A stretch of 64,000 bases of DNA. It comes from Ulota crispa (lineage: Eukaryota; Streptophyta; Bryopsida; Orthotrichales; Orthotrichaceae). Below are positions 35,549 to 48,400 of the stretch, one piece after another. Below the pieces are notes generated by a model. The model was not told where the DNA came from and ran no database searches. It saw only the letters and a program-made list of their open reading frames with translations. Position numbers and translations under genes: made by a program. The DNA lies in assembly GCA_963920765.1 (NCBI GenBank), contig OY987244.1:22486358-22550357 (forward strand), given 5' to 3'. How positions within the stretch are numbered: position 1 is the first letter of the stretch; the number at the start of each line of letters is the position of its first letter.

Positions 35549-35756
35549 ATCATCCAGTTGTATCTATCAGTACTATTACCAACATTTTGATAAAAGATTT
35601 GAAACTTAGAGTTATAATTTCTTTTTGAAAATTTGAGTACAAATCAAGTATTTGATTAATGTTGGGATAAAGTTTTGTTCAAATGGATTTTAATTGTGAT
35701 GTTCTTGGTGTAATTGATTTTTTTTGGTTTTTTTGTGTTACTCCTGATGTATAAGC

Positions 35757-35860
35757 AAAAGTGAAATTTTGGGACTTTTGGATTTTGTGTTTTTTTAAAG
35801 AGAACTCCATGAGTTTTCTTTAAAAAATACAAAATCCAAAAGTCCCAAAATCTCACTTTT
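35757..35860. repeat. Near-perfect hairpin of about 104 nt
   Basis: Arms at 35757-35800 and 35819-35860 pair over about 42 bases with two mismatches and one indel (core ATTTTGGGACTTTTGGATTT); the loop is about 18 nt. It could be a tiny fold-back MITE or a small-RNA hairpin precursor; transcription is unknown. Confidence 0.65.
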
Positions 35861-38800
35861 TCCCAATTTAATGAATATGGCATTTGTTTGTTTTTTGTGC
35901 ACTAAGAACAATAATCAATTTATGTGGTGATTTCACATATCAAGTGTCTTTGTGCTTCTACTAGAGTGAAATTTCTAGCAACAATGATTTTCTTAATTAT
36001 GTTGTGTACGTACAATTCTTTGTGATAGTGTAAGAAGGCTTGGTAAAAAGAGATGCATGTTGTTTTTTGAAAGTCTAGATGAGGTTGGCAAATGGTACAA
36101 CTAGGTGGTTGGATAGACAATTAAATCTATTTGCATGAATTCAAGCACTCAAAATTGATGTTTGCACTCATGCACCTTCAAGAAATTGTTGTTTACACTA
36201 ATGCACCCTTTTGAAGGCTTTTCCCTTAATACAAAAATCTCAAAACATACGATTTTAAATATCATGCCTTCTTGAACTATCACTAAGAATTAATTCGTTG
36301 AGCTACTTCTAAAAATAATAATCACACCAAAAACTACTTTTGACTGTAAGTGAGGAAACCTTGAAACCATCTATTGAGTCAATATGGGTTGGTTGGACTT
36401 TTACGGGTTGATTGACTTGACTACAGTATCCAAAACTGCTAATGTAAAACCGATGATGAGGATCTGGTTGCATGACAAAAAGTCAAGCTATTCATGAGCA
36501 TAACAGCTAAGCAGCTTTAATCACCACGCAAGCAGAAATTCATTTTTTTGGATGACAAATAGTGCTTTTCAGGATTTTGTGTTATCCAGAAAAGTGTTTT
36601 TATAATGTTTTAGCCAAGGTAGAGCGACTGGCACCTTAGAAAGCGCGCAGGTAAGGAAAAATTCATTAATATTTGAAGAAATGAATGTGTCCAACAAGTT
36701 TACTAACATAAGTTAATATCATCCAAAAATTGGCAAACAACATATTTGCTCAAGGAGACATCTGATAGTTTCATCCACTTTTTGAGCCTAATTTTTTAGT
36801 GTAGTGGTAGTTACAAAGATTTTGAGGTAAGATTTAGGCAAAAATTCACTAATAAAAGAAACTTGATCCAAATTCATTTTCATGCATTCAAATTATTGAG
36901 TTTTTCTTGATAAAAAAATGGAATGTCTTTTTTACAATTTCATTTTAGCATTTTAGCAGTTGCCGAATGTCTTCCTCTCAACTTTAATTCTTTACTATTT
37001 AATAAATGATTGAGAGTGGATTAAGGGATTGATACTCTTTATATAGAAACATAATATGTTTTAAAATGCAAAACTTTAAGTACAACTCTAAAACTTTCAG
37101 TTTTTTTTTGGAACCTCACCTTTTTTTGTCTTGTACAAACTAAACTAAAAATAAGGCTGAAAAACGTTCGGCAGAGATTTGCTTAGAAGCAGGTCACTTC
37201 TAATGAAAAAATTCTTTGGATTTAATAAGTTTCATCAAATCTGATTCTATTTAATAGGTATTGTAAGTGCAGTCATTTAGATTTATAGGAGCAATCAAAT
37301 TTTTAACAACAACAAACAAATCAATACGCAAGCCTTGTAAATTGCATACGCTGCTATTACAGAGTATAATAAAGTTATTTGGAACAGCATACTTACAAAT
37401 TGGGAGAAAATTTGAACATGTAGATCAATCCATATGAAATTTGGACGTAATTTAGAATGACGTTTCGGAGTAACAGATTTTTGCAGTTTTAGTGATGTAA
37501 AAAACTTCCACATATAAAATTGACTATTGGCTTTTGTATCAAATTCAATGTTAATCCTTTCATCCATTGTTTTGACTGAGTCTCACAAATTTTTTAAATA
37601 ATAATTAGGCCAATAGATCCATAAGTTTTATTTTGTAACAGTTTAGCATTTGTTCTATTTAAGACTATAAAATTTCTAAAAACATATATAATTATGAATT
37701 CTAAAGTTGGTCTTTTGCAAAAGATTTAAGAAACAACTACTCATGTAGTAGACTACTTAAATCTCTAAAACAAAAACTTTCTGACATTTTTTCATAAATC
37801 TAATATATGGAATAAATATGACAACACAATATAATACAGGGAATTACTAATGCAACACACCAAAGTGCTGTGAGCATGAAGTGTGATTTTTAATGCTGAT
37901 ATTTTATTTGGATCAAAAGATTTGTTTCACTTTTATCATTCTAAGGTTATACTAAAAAAATAAAAATAGGTATGCTTAAATTTGAAGTTAAAAATATAGG
38001 ATTTTTGAGTTACTTAAAGCAAAAATACATCAAATAGTATTGGTGCAACAATATTTCAACAAAAAATTGTATTTGTCATGTTTTTGTTCAAGGAGGTAAT
38101 AATGCTGTAATTGAATGAATGACGGACCACTTGAATAAATAAAAAATAGCACTAAATTATCAAATTTCATGCTCACAGGGATGTCTTGTTAGTAATTTAG
38201 GGTGTCATGTTAGCAATTCCTTATAATATATTTTAGAAAAAAGTATATATTGCACGTAAGATACTATTGGCTCTTATTATCTCCCAATCATTTGATACTT
38301 CCACCATTTTGTCCACCACTTTTTAATAATACTTCTAACTTCACATAACCTTGTTCATAATTTGTTCAAAAATCAATGTATTTAGAACGATTTTAACAAT
38401 GTCATGTAAAAATCCCAATAAAAGGGTCATTTGGAGCTTCCAAATCACGGCTATCAAAAGTTCTTCAAAACGACTATTAGATCCACTCAACCTTTTCAAA
38501 GGCATATTTTAAGCATCATTATTATGAATAAAAGAGCTACATTGTGAGGCAAAGCGTCCTCCTTTTATTTTATCAAAATCAATGAAATATTGTTGACAAA
38601 TTTTTCAATTGGTTCAATCAAACAAAATGCTTCTTCACTTGGTATCTTTTTCAAATAAACTAGAATTTCAGGCTTTGCAAATGATTAAGAAGTGCCAATC
38701 AATAGAAATGTTGTTCTTCTATGAACATTGGTGGCTGCATGTTTTTTAATTGATTTGGTTAAAGTATAACTGCCCACCCTTATGTCACTTCCTTAAATAA

Positions 38801-40140
38801 AAACAGTCTACTTCCATTAATACTTATGCATATTCACAACTTGACATATGGAAATTTTGTGTAAGATATATAATAATGTAGTACAATAAACTTTAATGAT
38901 GTGGATAAAATAATAGTATGATAGTGCTCAAAGTGTCTAACACAATCAAATAACATGTCAAAGGTCCTCATTCCAACTATTCTTCTTGTGAAATTATTAT
39001 AAACATAAGAAAAATCATTGATGTTCAATGATTGCGTGGAATAAAATATTTGTTACAAGAGTTTCAATTTTGTTTTTGAGAATTAATATGACCCAAGTAT
39101 AATTGCAATGATCAAAGATTGCAAATTGCCTAAAAATAGCCCATAAAATTGCTAACATCATAATCAAGAGGGGGAAAGTTATATACTGTGAGTGGGGATT
39201 TGTGAGTCATGAGTTGTGAGCCTAATTTTTTTTTGTCAAAATACTACATTTCACCTATAATCGTGTACATATGGCCCTATAATTATGTATTTTAAGCATT
39301 TTTTCTTGATTTTTTTTTTAAAATAAAATAATCCATTGATTTTGAGCTCAAAATTAGTTTCCACTCCCAAAAAACTTAACTTAGCACGCATGGCTCATCA
39401 TTTTACGCTCACAAAATAGCTTTGTCCACCATCAAAGGACAACCGAAAAGGTGTTCACCACCGAGTTAAATTGCTACTTGTGAAGAAGACATGTACTAAC
39501 ATTTAATTTTACTATAATGTATTGGTGGCGTACATTCTAAAACACAAATACGTACACCCAAGACAAGGGGACCATAATTAAGTGGATGGATTTGTCTACA
39601 CATTGATTCATGTTTTGAATAATGCTTTTGAATTCAAAAATTCACAAGGAAAACCTCTAATTTAGTCAATGTCTAGGGAGATTTTGAGCTTCACTAGGAA
39701 AATCAAATACTTCACAATTTTCACCAGTTTATTGGGTGCATGGACTAAATATTGATTATACATTTATATTACAGTTAACTATTTTGAGAGAGTCTAGTCC
39801 GTTTACATCAAGGAGATTTAAATTTCAATCAGTTCTTTTTCTCATTTCATTTGGCCCGCTATTTGTTGTCTTTTAGATCTCCTTACTCATTGTCTTGGGT
39901 TTCATAAATATGAAATCAAGAATATTGTGTGTTTTCTTTCTTGGTAGTGCAACTTACAACTTTTAAAATAGGTTGGTCATAGTGATCATTCATTTTTGTA
40001 TATTTATCTACAAATTACATAATTTCATTCAAAATATTTTTCCAAGAACTAATAAACTTCTTTACTTCTTGGAGGTGTTTTTGGCTATTTTATTTACTAA
40101 TAATTTATACAACAAGTACCATAGTCACACAAGAAGTTTA
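35861..40140. other. AT-rich intergenic desert
   Basis: No gene, RNA or element that I can support in about 4.3 kb; only chance frames up to 90 codons occur. Some repeat fragments may be too diverged to see by eye. Confidence 0.4.
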
Positions 40141-40144
40141 TTAA

Positions 40145-40370
40145 CCCTTAAACATCCATAGGGCATAGTATATACGCTGTCATATAATTGTCATTTGCTA
40201 CCAACAAGAAATTTTAATTTGGGATCTCAAGTAGCTCACTAGAACCACATTGATCTATTCTCCAGCTTCTTTGTTGGTCTCAACTATAGTAGAGGTGTGG
40301 ATTCATTCCAAATACAAGAAAAATACCTCGTATTGTACTGGTAAGAGCAGCATGTTCAAATGTTTAGGGG
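40145..40370. mobile_element. 226-bp TTAA-flanked MITE
   Basis: TTAA on both sides (40141-40144 and 40371-40374). Ends CCCTTAAACAT and ATGTTTAGGGG. The interior phrase AATTTTAATTTGGGATCTCA is shared with the copies at 17116 and 56532. Confidence 0.75.
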
Positions 40371-40683
40371 TTAAGAATCAAAAAGGCCATATAAAGTAAA
40401 TTTTTGAGCGTTTTTTTTTTTAATTTGAAATGAGTTTACTTTTTGTGCAAATGGTATTGCAAGTGTCTCACAAATGAATCTAAATTATTCTTGGGACTTG
40501 TGTCATTTTGCAAACACTCCTAACACCAAGTTTGACTATGTGTTCATCATTTTAGTCCCCTTGTATCTCCTAGTGTTACCTCCACCAATTTTAGAATTTG
40601 TCTACTTAAATGTCTTCCATTGAGTTGTTTGAGAAGAAACTAAGTATTCTATGCAACTTGCTTGTTTTGCATGTAGTCCTATA

Positions 40684-40918
40684 TAGTAGAACCTCCCTAA
40701 ACTAATACCTCTCTAAACTAATATGCTCTATAGACTAATGTGTAACACAAATCTCAATGTCAAGGCCATAATATAAAAAACCCAAGCTACCTATAATGCT
40801 ATCCCGGCACTAACTTCAAGGTTACTTCATTTACACTTCCACAAAATTAACTAATAACTTACTTAAACTAATTTGATTCTTGAAGTCCCAACCATATTAG
40901 TTTAGGGAGGTTCTACTG
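40684..40918. mobile_element. Emigrant/pogo-like MITE, 235 bp
   Basis: Ends TAGTAGAACCTCCCTAAACT and AGTTTAGGGAGGTTCTACTG are flanked by TA at both sides. Subterminal repeats of 'ctctctaaactaatat' type follow. This closely resembles what I recall of Arabidopsis Emigrant (Lemi1/pogo-type) termini, CAGTAAAACCTCTATAAATT, with TA duplication. Confidence 0.75.
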
Positions 40919-40920
40919 TA

Positions 40921-42485
40921 TTTCACTTAACAATATCCCACATACCAAAAAATGTTCCACCAACAATATCAAGCAATAATCCTCATAATTCAAGCTAGAT
41001 AAGTTTAATAAACTAGTAGAACATTTTCTATTGTTTATTTGTTGGATGTATTTACTTCCAAACAAAGTCCATAATATATGACAATTCCCAACCTCTTTAC
41101 AACCAATGCTTGAGCCAACTTTTAATTTGAATGTATAGTCTAGTTTTTTAGGGCTTCTAGATACAACATAATTTCATCCTTGCACACTCTCTATGCTATA
41201 TTTGATCCTCATTGTTCAAATAGTTTAATGGACAGATGTGATGCCATGAAGAGTGTTCAATATTTTAACATAGTAAGAGTGCTCATGAGAAATCTTTATT
41301 TTTTTGCAATGTATCATTAGAAGCTTTATAACTTAAGGATATTTATAAGATCATAAAAATAAAAGGATCATTTCAAGTGGAATAGGAACATTTGTCGAAA
41401 TTTGCCTACCCCTTACATGAAGGGTTTGTGGTACTTTCATACAAGAAATGTATTGAAATAGTATACGCTAGTTTATCCAAAAATATGTTCAAAGATTAGT
41501 TGCAAAAACTTCTAAACAATGAAAAAAAAACAGGTGAAAGAAAAGGTGTTAAGGAAAAACAAGTGGTGGACTAAACACTGCGATACATGCAAAAGATATC
41601 ACATAGCACAAAAAATGTGTGCTTACTAACAAATACATTTCTCTTACATCGTTGACATACACTGCAAGTGAAAATTACACTCTTAGGCACTGTTTTGGTA
41701 TACAAACACCACGACTATCTTTCAACGTAAAACATGAAAAAATCGGTTATTTTCCATCTCTTGGTAAGTGGGAAAATACTAGGAAGTGTTTGTGAATACA
41801 ATTTGCTACTACTCGTTGACAAAAGAAATAAAAGCACATACTCATGGTTTGGCACAAGATAGAGCTTTGCAACTACAACACTTCTAAGTGTGAAGCCCCA
41901 ACTCTCAGCATATACACAGCTTTCCCTCGGGCAATAATATGATACAAAAGCCCACTCCTATCTGCTTTATGGTTACTAAACTGCAACACACACATTGCAC
42001 AGTGCAATATCCCAAAACATCGTTCGTAGCCTCTCTTCAGAGAGAGTAAAACGCCCTTTCGTCAGTCTCCACTTCCATGCGTGACAGGGATCTACGGCTA
42101 AACCATACTTCCTTATCTGATTCAACAGCATTGACGGGGTGATTGGATGTAATCATTCATCAACCTCTGGACGGTATAAGCAAAGACTATTTTGCATCAG
42201 TTTACTCTACGACAACGGGTGAAATTACTGAAATCCTGCTTCAATATCAACCGGAGTGAAAATAAACTCCAACAACCAGGTTGGTTGGTCAAAAGAATAT
42301 ATCAAGTATGCCTCATATTCAAGAATACTCTATCTGGGCGAAACGTGAATTCTCTACTTACTAGCGGTACCTAAGATATCTCTAGGGGCCACAAAAGCTG
42401 TACACTCAGACGAAGTCCCAACACCAAGCACATCTCAAGGAAGAGTGCACGAACTCCACACTACATTTGGATGACCAATACAAGC
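40921..42485. other. Intergenic, 3' side of the paladin-like gene
   Basis: No gene was seen. The 3' untranslated region of the minus-strand gene should occupy part of 42.0-42.48 kb, where GC is higher; no strong AATAAA was found on that strand. Confidence 0.4.
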
Positions 42486-45400
42486 TCATTTGAGCTTAAG
42501 GTTATCACAAAGGTGGCCAAGCTCTGGACGAGCTTTCATCCAAATACTGAATGAGGTTTCGCCTGCGCAAGCATTGCCACGTAGAGCAACTGTGCTGAAA
42601 AGATAAGACCTGAAGGCTATCAAGAAAAAATACCTCCTGCAAAAAGTAAAAACCACGATTCTCGCGTTTAATTATCAGGAAATGAAATCTGAGGTTCAGA
42701 ATAACTTTTTGCTCATTCCTACAGAAGCACATACTGAGCCTCTACTCAGTGTCACCAGTAAATAAGTGAGGTGTAAAGCGATCGAACTCTGTCAAAGTTA
42801 ACTAAAGATTCTCTGAAATACTACCAAATTTTAAGATTTATCTGAGGCTTACGTATGTCAACGAAAGTATTACTTATTAAAACTTTAAATTCCTCAGTCT
42901 GTGGGAGTTCTGAAATCACAAATTACAAGTTGAAAGAAAGCATGCACTGGCAGCTGTACTATGAAGAGATTTTTATTGGTGTCATGAAGACACTAGACAT
43001 AGATCTGATGGGTCCAGAAAAGGCCACCCACCTGAGGGCATTGATACCCATATCTCGACGTTCATCTTCTACATTCGTGAACTCATCCAACTGACGCATG
43101 TAATCAATGATATCATCGCGCAAATGTCCAGCTCCACCGCATCTGTGCCAACATTTCAATATACATTAGACTCGTTGGGATAGAAATGAAGTGATAAACA
43201 TCCCTAGGCAGATTCGGACATGTTCCTTCTATCTCAAATTATAAACTACCACAAAAACGTGTGTCTTACCTTTGAATGATTTATAACCAAAGAATAACGG
43301 GTGGATTGAAATTTACTAAGATGCCTGGTACACACATACAAACTGGACTGTTACCTGACCACCGCAAGCGATAATTTCGTAAAAGAAGGCGAGCTGTACT
43401 AACCGGTCAATGACAACGTCAACTTCAGCTTTGCTTGCTGGCCCACTAGCCAAAACTCGAGTAAGGCTCAAGATGTCACGATAGTCGCCCAGTTTAAAGG
43501 CCTCCATGTCATCAGCAGGCCTTTGCACAACCCTATTATTTGCCAAAAAATGGGGGCTAAGAATATCAACTTGCTTGGAGGATGAGACTGAAAGGGTGGC
43601 TAGTTGCTGTTCAGCTTGCAACCGAAGGCATGTCATAGCCATCGCATAGGCAATGCCCCCAAATCCTGTATGTGATATGAAAATATACTCCACCCCTGAG
43701 CCAGCTCTGCAAGAATTAAAGCAGCACCATGATATTCAGCAGGAGCAAAAAGGTCACGAACGTAAGATAAGAAATAAAATTCAAAAAAACCTTTTCAACA
43801 GTACTCATTGTCTTGAATTGATCAGATATACATTACTTAAAAAAAACATCACAAAATAGCAAACATGTATGGTATTATATGTTAACATATTGCAAGGAGG
43901 AACAACGAAATAGCAATTACTTGTTCCCTTCTAAACCAACATTCTCACTAGGTTTATGCAGAGGAACATACTCATCCAAGCGTCGATGAATTGCATCGAC
44001 ATCAGCAGTCAAAGCTGCCCTTTCCCTGGTAAGGGGAATTCGCTGGTAGTCAAGGCTGTAGCCTTCTGCCCTCAAACCAGCATATACCTCGGCAGGTGTT
44101 TGTACATCCTCAGTACTGATAACTTCCCAATAACCAATGATTTCTGTACGACCAGCGATTAGGTTGAACTCTTCCTTATGCAGAAGCATACGCCCTCCTG
44201 TCCGCTCTGCTTCAGATAAAATATCGTCCTTCAACCTGCTCTCCATTTGTTCAACCTGCAGAGTACAACATTCAATACACTTTCTGTTCACAAACGTGTA
44301 CCCTTAAACTCTTCTAACTTCATCCAACAGCAAGTGAAAGAACCTTCAGCTAATCATAATTTACCCAATTCAAATAACGGAGGATCATCCATCCCTTGGT
44401 ACAGACAGAAAGTAATAATTTAGTATAGATTCTTGAGTAGCAAGGGATAACTTACCACATGACCTTTCACACCAACGTGTTTTAAGGTGCTAACAGGTTG
44501 ATCAACCTCGCGAAGGACAAATGGGTTACCGTGTACATACACCACTACTTCTTCACGTAAATCTGTCACAACAGCTTTTCGCTGCATTCCGCATGTAGGT
44601 TCGGCATACAGATGACTGAGCACAGCTTTAGCACCATCTATAGTAGGTGTAGCCATGCTATGCACAGGAAATCCCTCCACCTGCTCAAGTAACAGATATA
44701 GAATGTTTATCAGTTACCAAGGATTCCCAAAGATGAAGCTATTCAGAAACAAATGCACGCGCTGATAGAGAACCAAATAAAAAGAATCTAACGCTTATCA
44801 ATGAATCACAACACAGCTCTGCCTTGTAAAGAATGGATTGATAAACTATTCATGCTCGTAAAAGACTCAACTCAGTCAAAACATCAGGAATCTAATGCGT
44901 TCTCCACAAAACGATCAAAAATCACAGCGACTGCACAAATGCCTGCAATTTTGTTTTGTAATAAATTATCAAAGGGCTTAAGAAATCCTAAATGAAACTC
45001 CAAAGTGAACCGCAAGTGCCCACTCACCTTACAAACATGGGGCGCACCAGCAATTGGCACATGGTCTGAAGTAGTTTTCTGTCCTGGGAAGAAGTACATC
45101 TTGAGAATAGAATGTTTCCCTAAAATGGACCCACTGCGAGACTTCACAACAGCTTCCATTACAGAGTCTTCCTGATCGTTCTCACCGTGTGCTTTGAACT
45201 CCATCTCCTAAAATGTCCAACCAGTGACCACTGTGACTTTAGCTCAGCAGCAACAAATTAAAGGAACCTCAGGATCACATAATATAATGAACAAACATCT
45301 TCTGAAACCACATCGAAAGAGTGGTCTCAATTGAGTAAGGATCAGGAATTGAGCTGGCTCACATTAATAGTGAACACACGAGTTGGTCTCAGTCGCATGC

Positions 45401-48400
45401 TCCATTTCATTTGCCTCACTTCAGGATGACGATGAAGCCATGCCTTGAAAGTTGTCCCAGAGTCACCTTGACAGTATCCATTAAAAGAATCACTGTTCAA
45501 GTAAGCAGCAAAACCGATTAACATCAAGTATCGCCCAAGGTACTCAATTCCTCGATTCAAAGCTGCGCGACGAGCATAATGCTCCAGCGTTTGATCATTA
45601 AATGCCCGTCGGTAATGCAAAACAGCTTGCCGCAAATTTTGCATAGCGGCACAGTGGTCGATTACAGCATCTAGGGTCTCCCGGCATTCCGCTCCAGTAT
45701 CAAGGAGGCGCGATATCTTTCGGACAATGGGAATATCATCCATCACAAATCCTGCTATACTATTTTGCTCCTCTATCCTATTTGCTGGACTGCCGACAAC
45801 CATTTCACTGTTTGCCTCCTCCCCACTACTTGATCCATTCTCCGCTCCAGTTTTATGTGAAGGTAGATCATGCGCCCTAAGTGGACCATGTTCACACCGC
45901 AGAAGCACCAGGCATGCAATCACCATGCCAGTAGTCGTGCGGCCTCGCCCCATCTGAGTTACAAATTGGAAAACGTCAATATAATATACTACATCAGGTA
46001 AACTAAATTTATCGCCACAACTTGCAACGGAAATGACATTCTAAGGTACTCTTGGGTCTCACCTGACAATTGAAGACAAAGGCGGTATCTCTGGAAGCAG
46101 TTGCAATGCGAGAAGCAAGAGCACCAAAATCAGAACTTTTGGGAGCTTTGCCATCGGTGATAGGAACCCTGGCATACTCAACCAGGAAACCTTCAGCTTT
46201 CAAGCATTCATAAACCTCGAGAGGAGTCTGGACTGCACCAGGACCAACACTTTCCCATGCATCATATATCTGCCCGTCTTCTGTCTCGTGATTTACCATT
46301 ATATCACCAGAATAGCGCTCAGCTTCTCGTAGTATGTCCTCTTTCAATCGAGCTTCCATCTGCTCCACCCTTGCCCTATCAATGCCCTGCAAGCGAGTAC
46401 AGTAGCATCAATCAGAAGTCACATTGTCCCTTGGTATCAAATTCACAAAACCAGGCAGCACATAGCAAAGCAACTCTCGATTCAATGTGCCAAATACAAC
46501 AAAGATGCAAAACCATAGGAAATCTCCATTAATAAACTAACAAGCCGAACAAAAGCAAGCATTTAAAAGTCAACATTGGATTTAACTAAAAGATAATCAA
46601 AATCGTAGGTTGTAAAGGAAATAACTTGGAAACACTGCACTCATGTCAAACCCCAGGTTAACAACACATTGGCAATAAAGAATCGTGAGCGCCCATTGAA
46701 ACTAAAATGAAAAGCTGGGTGAGAAAAAAGCACATTAAATGGGTACTTACTTCGTATTCAAGCATATTCTTGTAAGGGCGTTCTACTTCACGCAAGACAA
46801 ATGGCTTTTCGTTGATATAAACCACAGGTTCCTCCCGCATGTTGTGCCACAGCACTGGTCGATCACTGTTACCATCAGCAACTCTTTGAAGTACAGCACG
46901 GATACCTTCAACCGTCGGATTGGCCACTCCGTACACTGGAAACTGTGCAACTTCTCTGAAATTAGGAGCCCCTTCAATAAGCTCTGGAAGATAACAGCTT
47001 TGACACCCAGGGGAGTGGTCACTTTTTAGCACTGTCTGCCGCCCTAAAACCTCTCCATTTCTGGTAGCTACAACATTTTCCATCTTACTTGGTCGCCCAT
47101 CTGCAGCTTTATTGATAACACCCATTGGTTTATTGCTGTAACCTAACGCACCCATTGGATCACGCCTCAGCAACCTGAAAAAACGATGCATTATTAATGC
47201 ACAAGCAGAGAATCAAATGATGGTTAGCGAAAAAATCTATGGTCGGAAAGCTGTTATGCACAATTATAAATCAAAATGAGACCTGCGAAGAATGCTGTAA
47301 AGTTCAGGCCGTGCACGCATCCACTGCTCAAAACCGCCCTGGCCTGACCGGTGGATTGAGCCTAAGGAAGACTTGTCACTGTAAATGTAAACAGCGAAAC
47401 AGATAAGGAAGTAGTATCGCTCCAAATACTCCACAAAGAAAGAGAGAGCAGCTTCTCGCTTCTTCTCATCGGCTTGTCTTTGTATGCTGTTCCGATAATT
47501 GGCAATTGCCTCTCGCAAGTTCTGCAATTCATAAAGCTTCAGTGCTCTTGGCAAAAGCAACCAGTTCTAAATGCAGCCCAATGAGTATAAAAAGGTAATC
47601 CCATAAGAGCAGCATCATATAATTTACGATACCTGCATGGCAGCGCAGCTGTCAATTACTTTATCGACCTGACGTTTACCCTCTACTCCCCCCTGCCACA
47701 TACATCCACGTCATCAAATGTTATCAACGAGATCTTATAAATGCTAAATAGACAGAACCATTTGTCTCAAATGGCAAGTACACAGTAATCTTAAACTGGA
47801 CTCCACCATCCTTGAGTTTACGAGCAACACCGCTTATACCATTGTGAAAGGAAGAGCTACTGAAGAAGATGCATTACAACAAATTTCTGCAGGACACAAA
47901 ACATTTTCTACATACATGCTCACCTCTAGCACGCGGACAAGACTACGGATAACTGCGTATTCTCCTCTTCTCAAAGCCTCTTCAGAATCTGGCACGTCAT
48001 ACAGCATTTCATCTCTTGCCTCATGAATCATGCCCATTGAACTTGAACGCGGTAATCCTGCAGTATAATCAACATATATCCCATAAATTGCTAATCTAAC
48101 AACCTTTTCATGCTTTCCATCTATATCTTAAATGGATAAATGCTTTTACATGCAAGCTTCGATCTAAAACTAAAGTATCGCTACCTATGAAAGCATACCT
48201 AACCATTCTTGCATACGCCTTCGCAGCCAAGCAGTCCTCAGAATATAAGCTCATGTTCATAATTTGGAAAATCGCTCAATTAAAATTGATGAGCACAACA
48301 TAAGAGACTATTTATTGTGGTTCTTGTAAGACCTGAAGCTCCCACTCGCCGAAGATGAATCAAAGTAGCAATGACCATGCCCGTAGTAGTGCGACCGCGG

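Noticed and set aside
43316..43403. Extending paladin exon 17 to the stronger-looking donor CAG|GTAACA
   Set aside because: That junction puts exon 18 out of frame. The donor CG|GTTAGT at 43403 keeps the frame and gives the family sequence VIDRCGGAGHLRDD.
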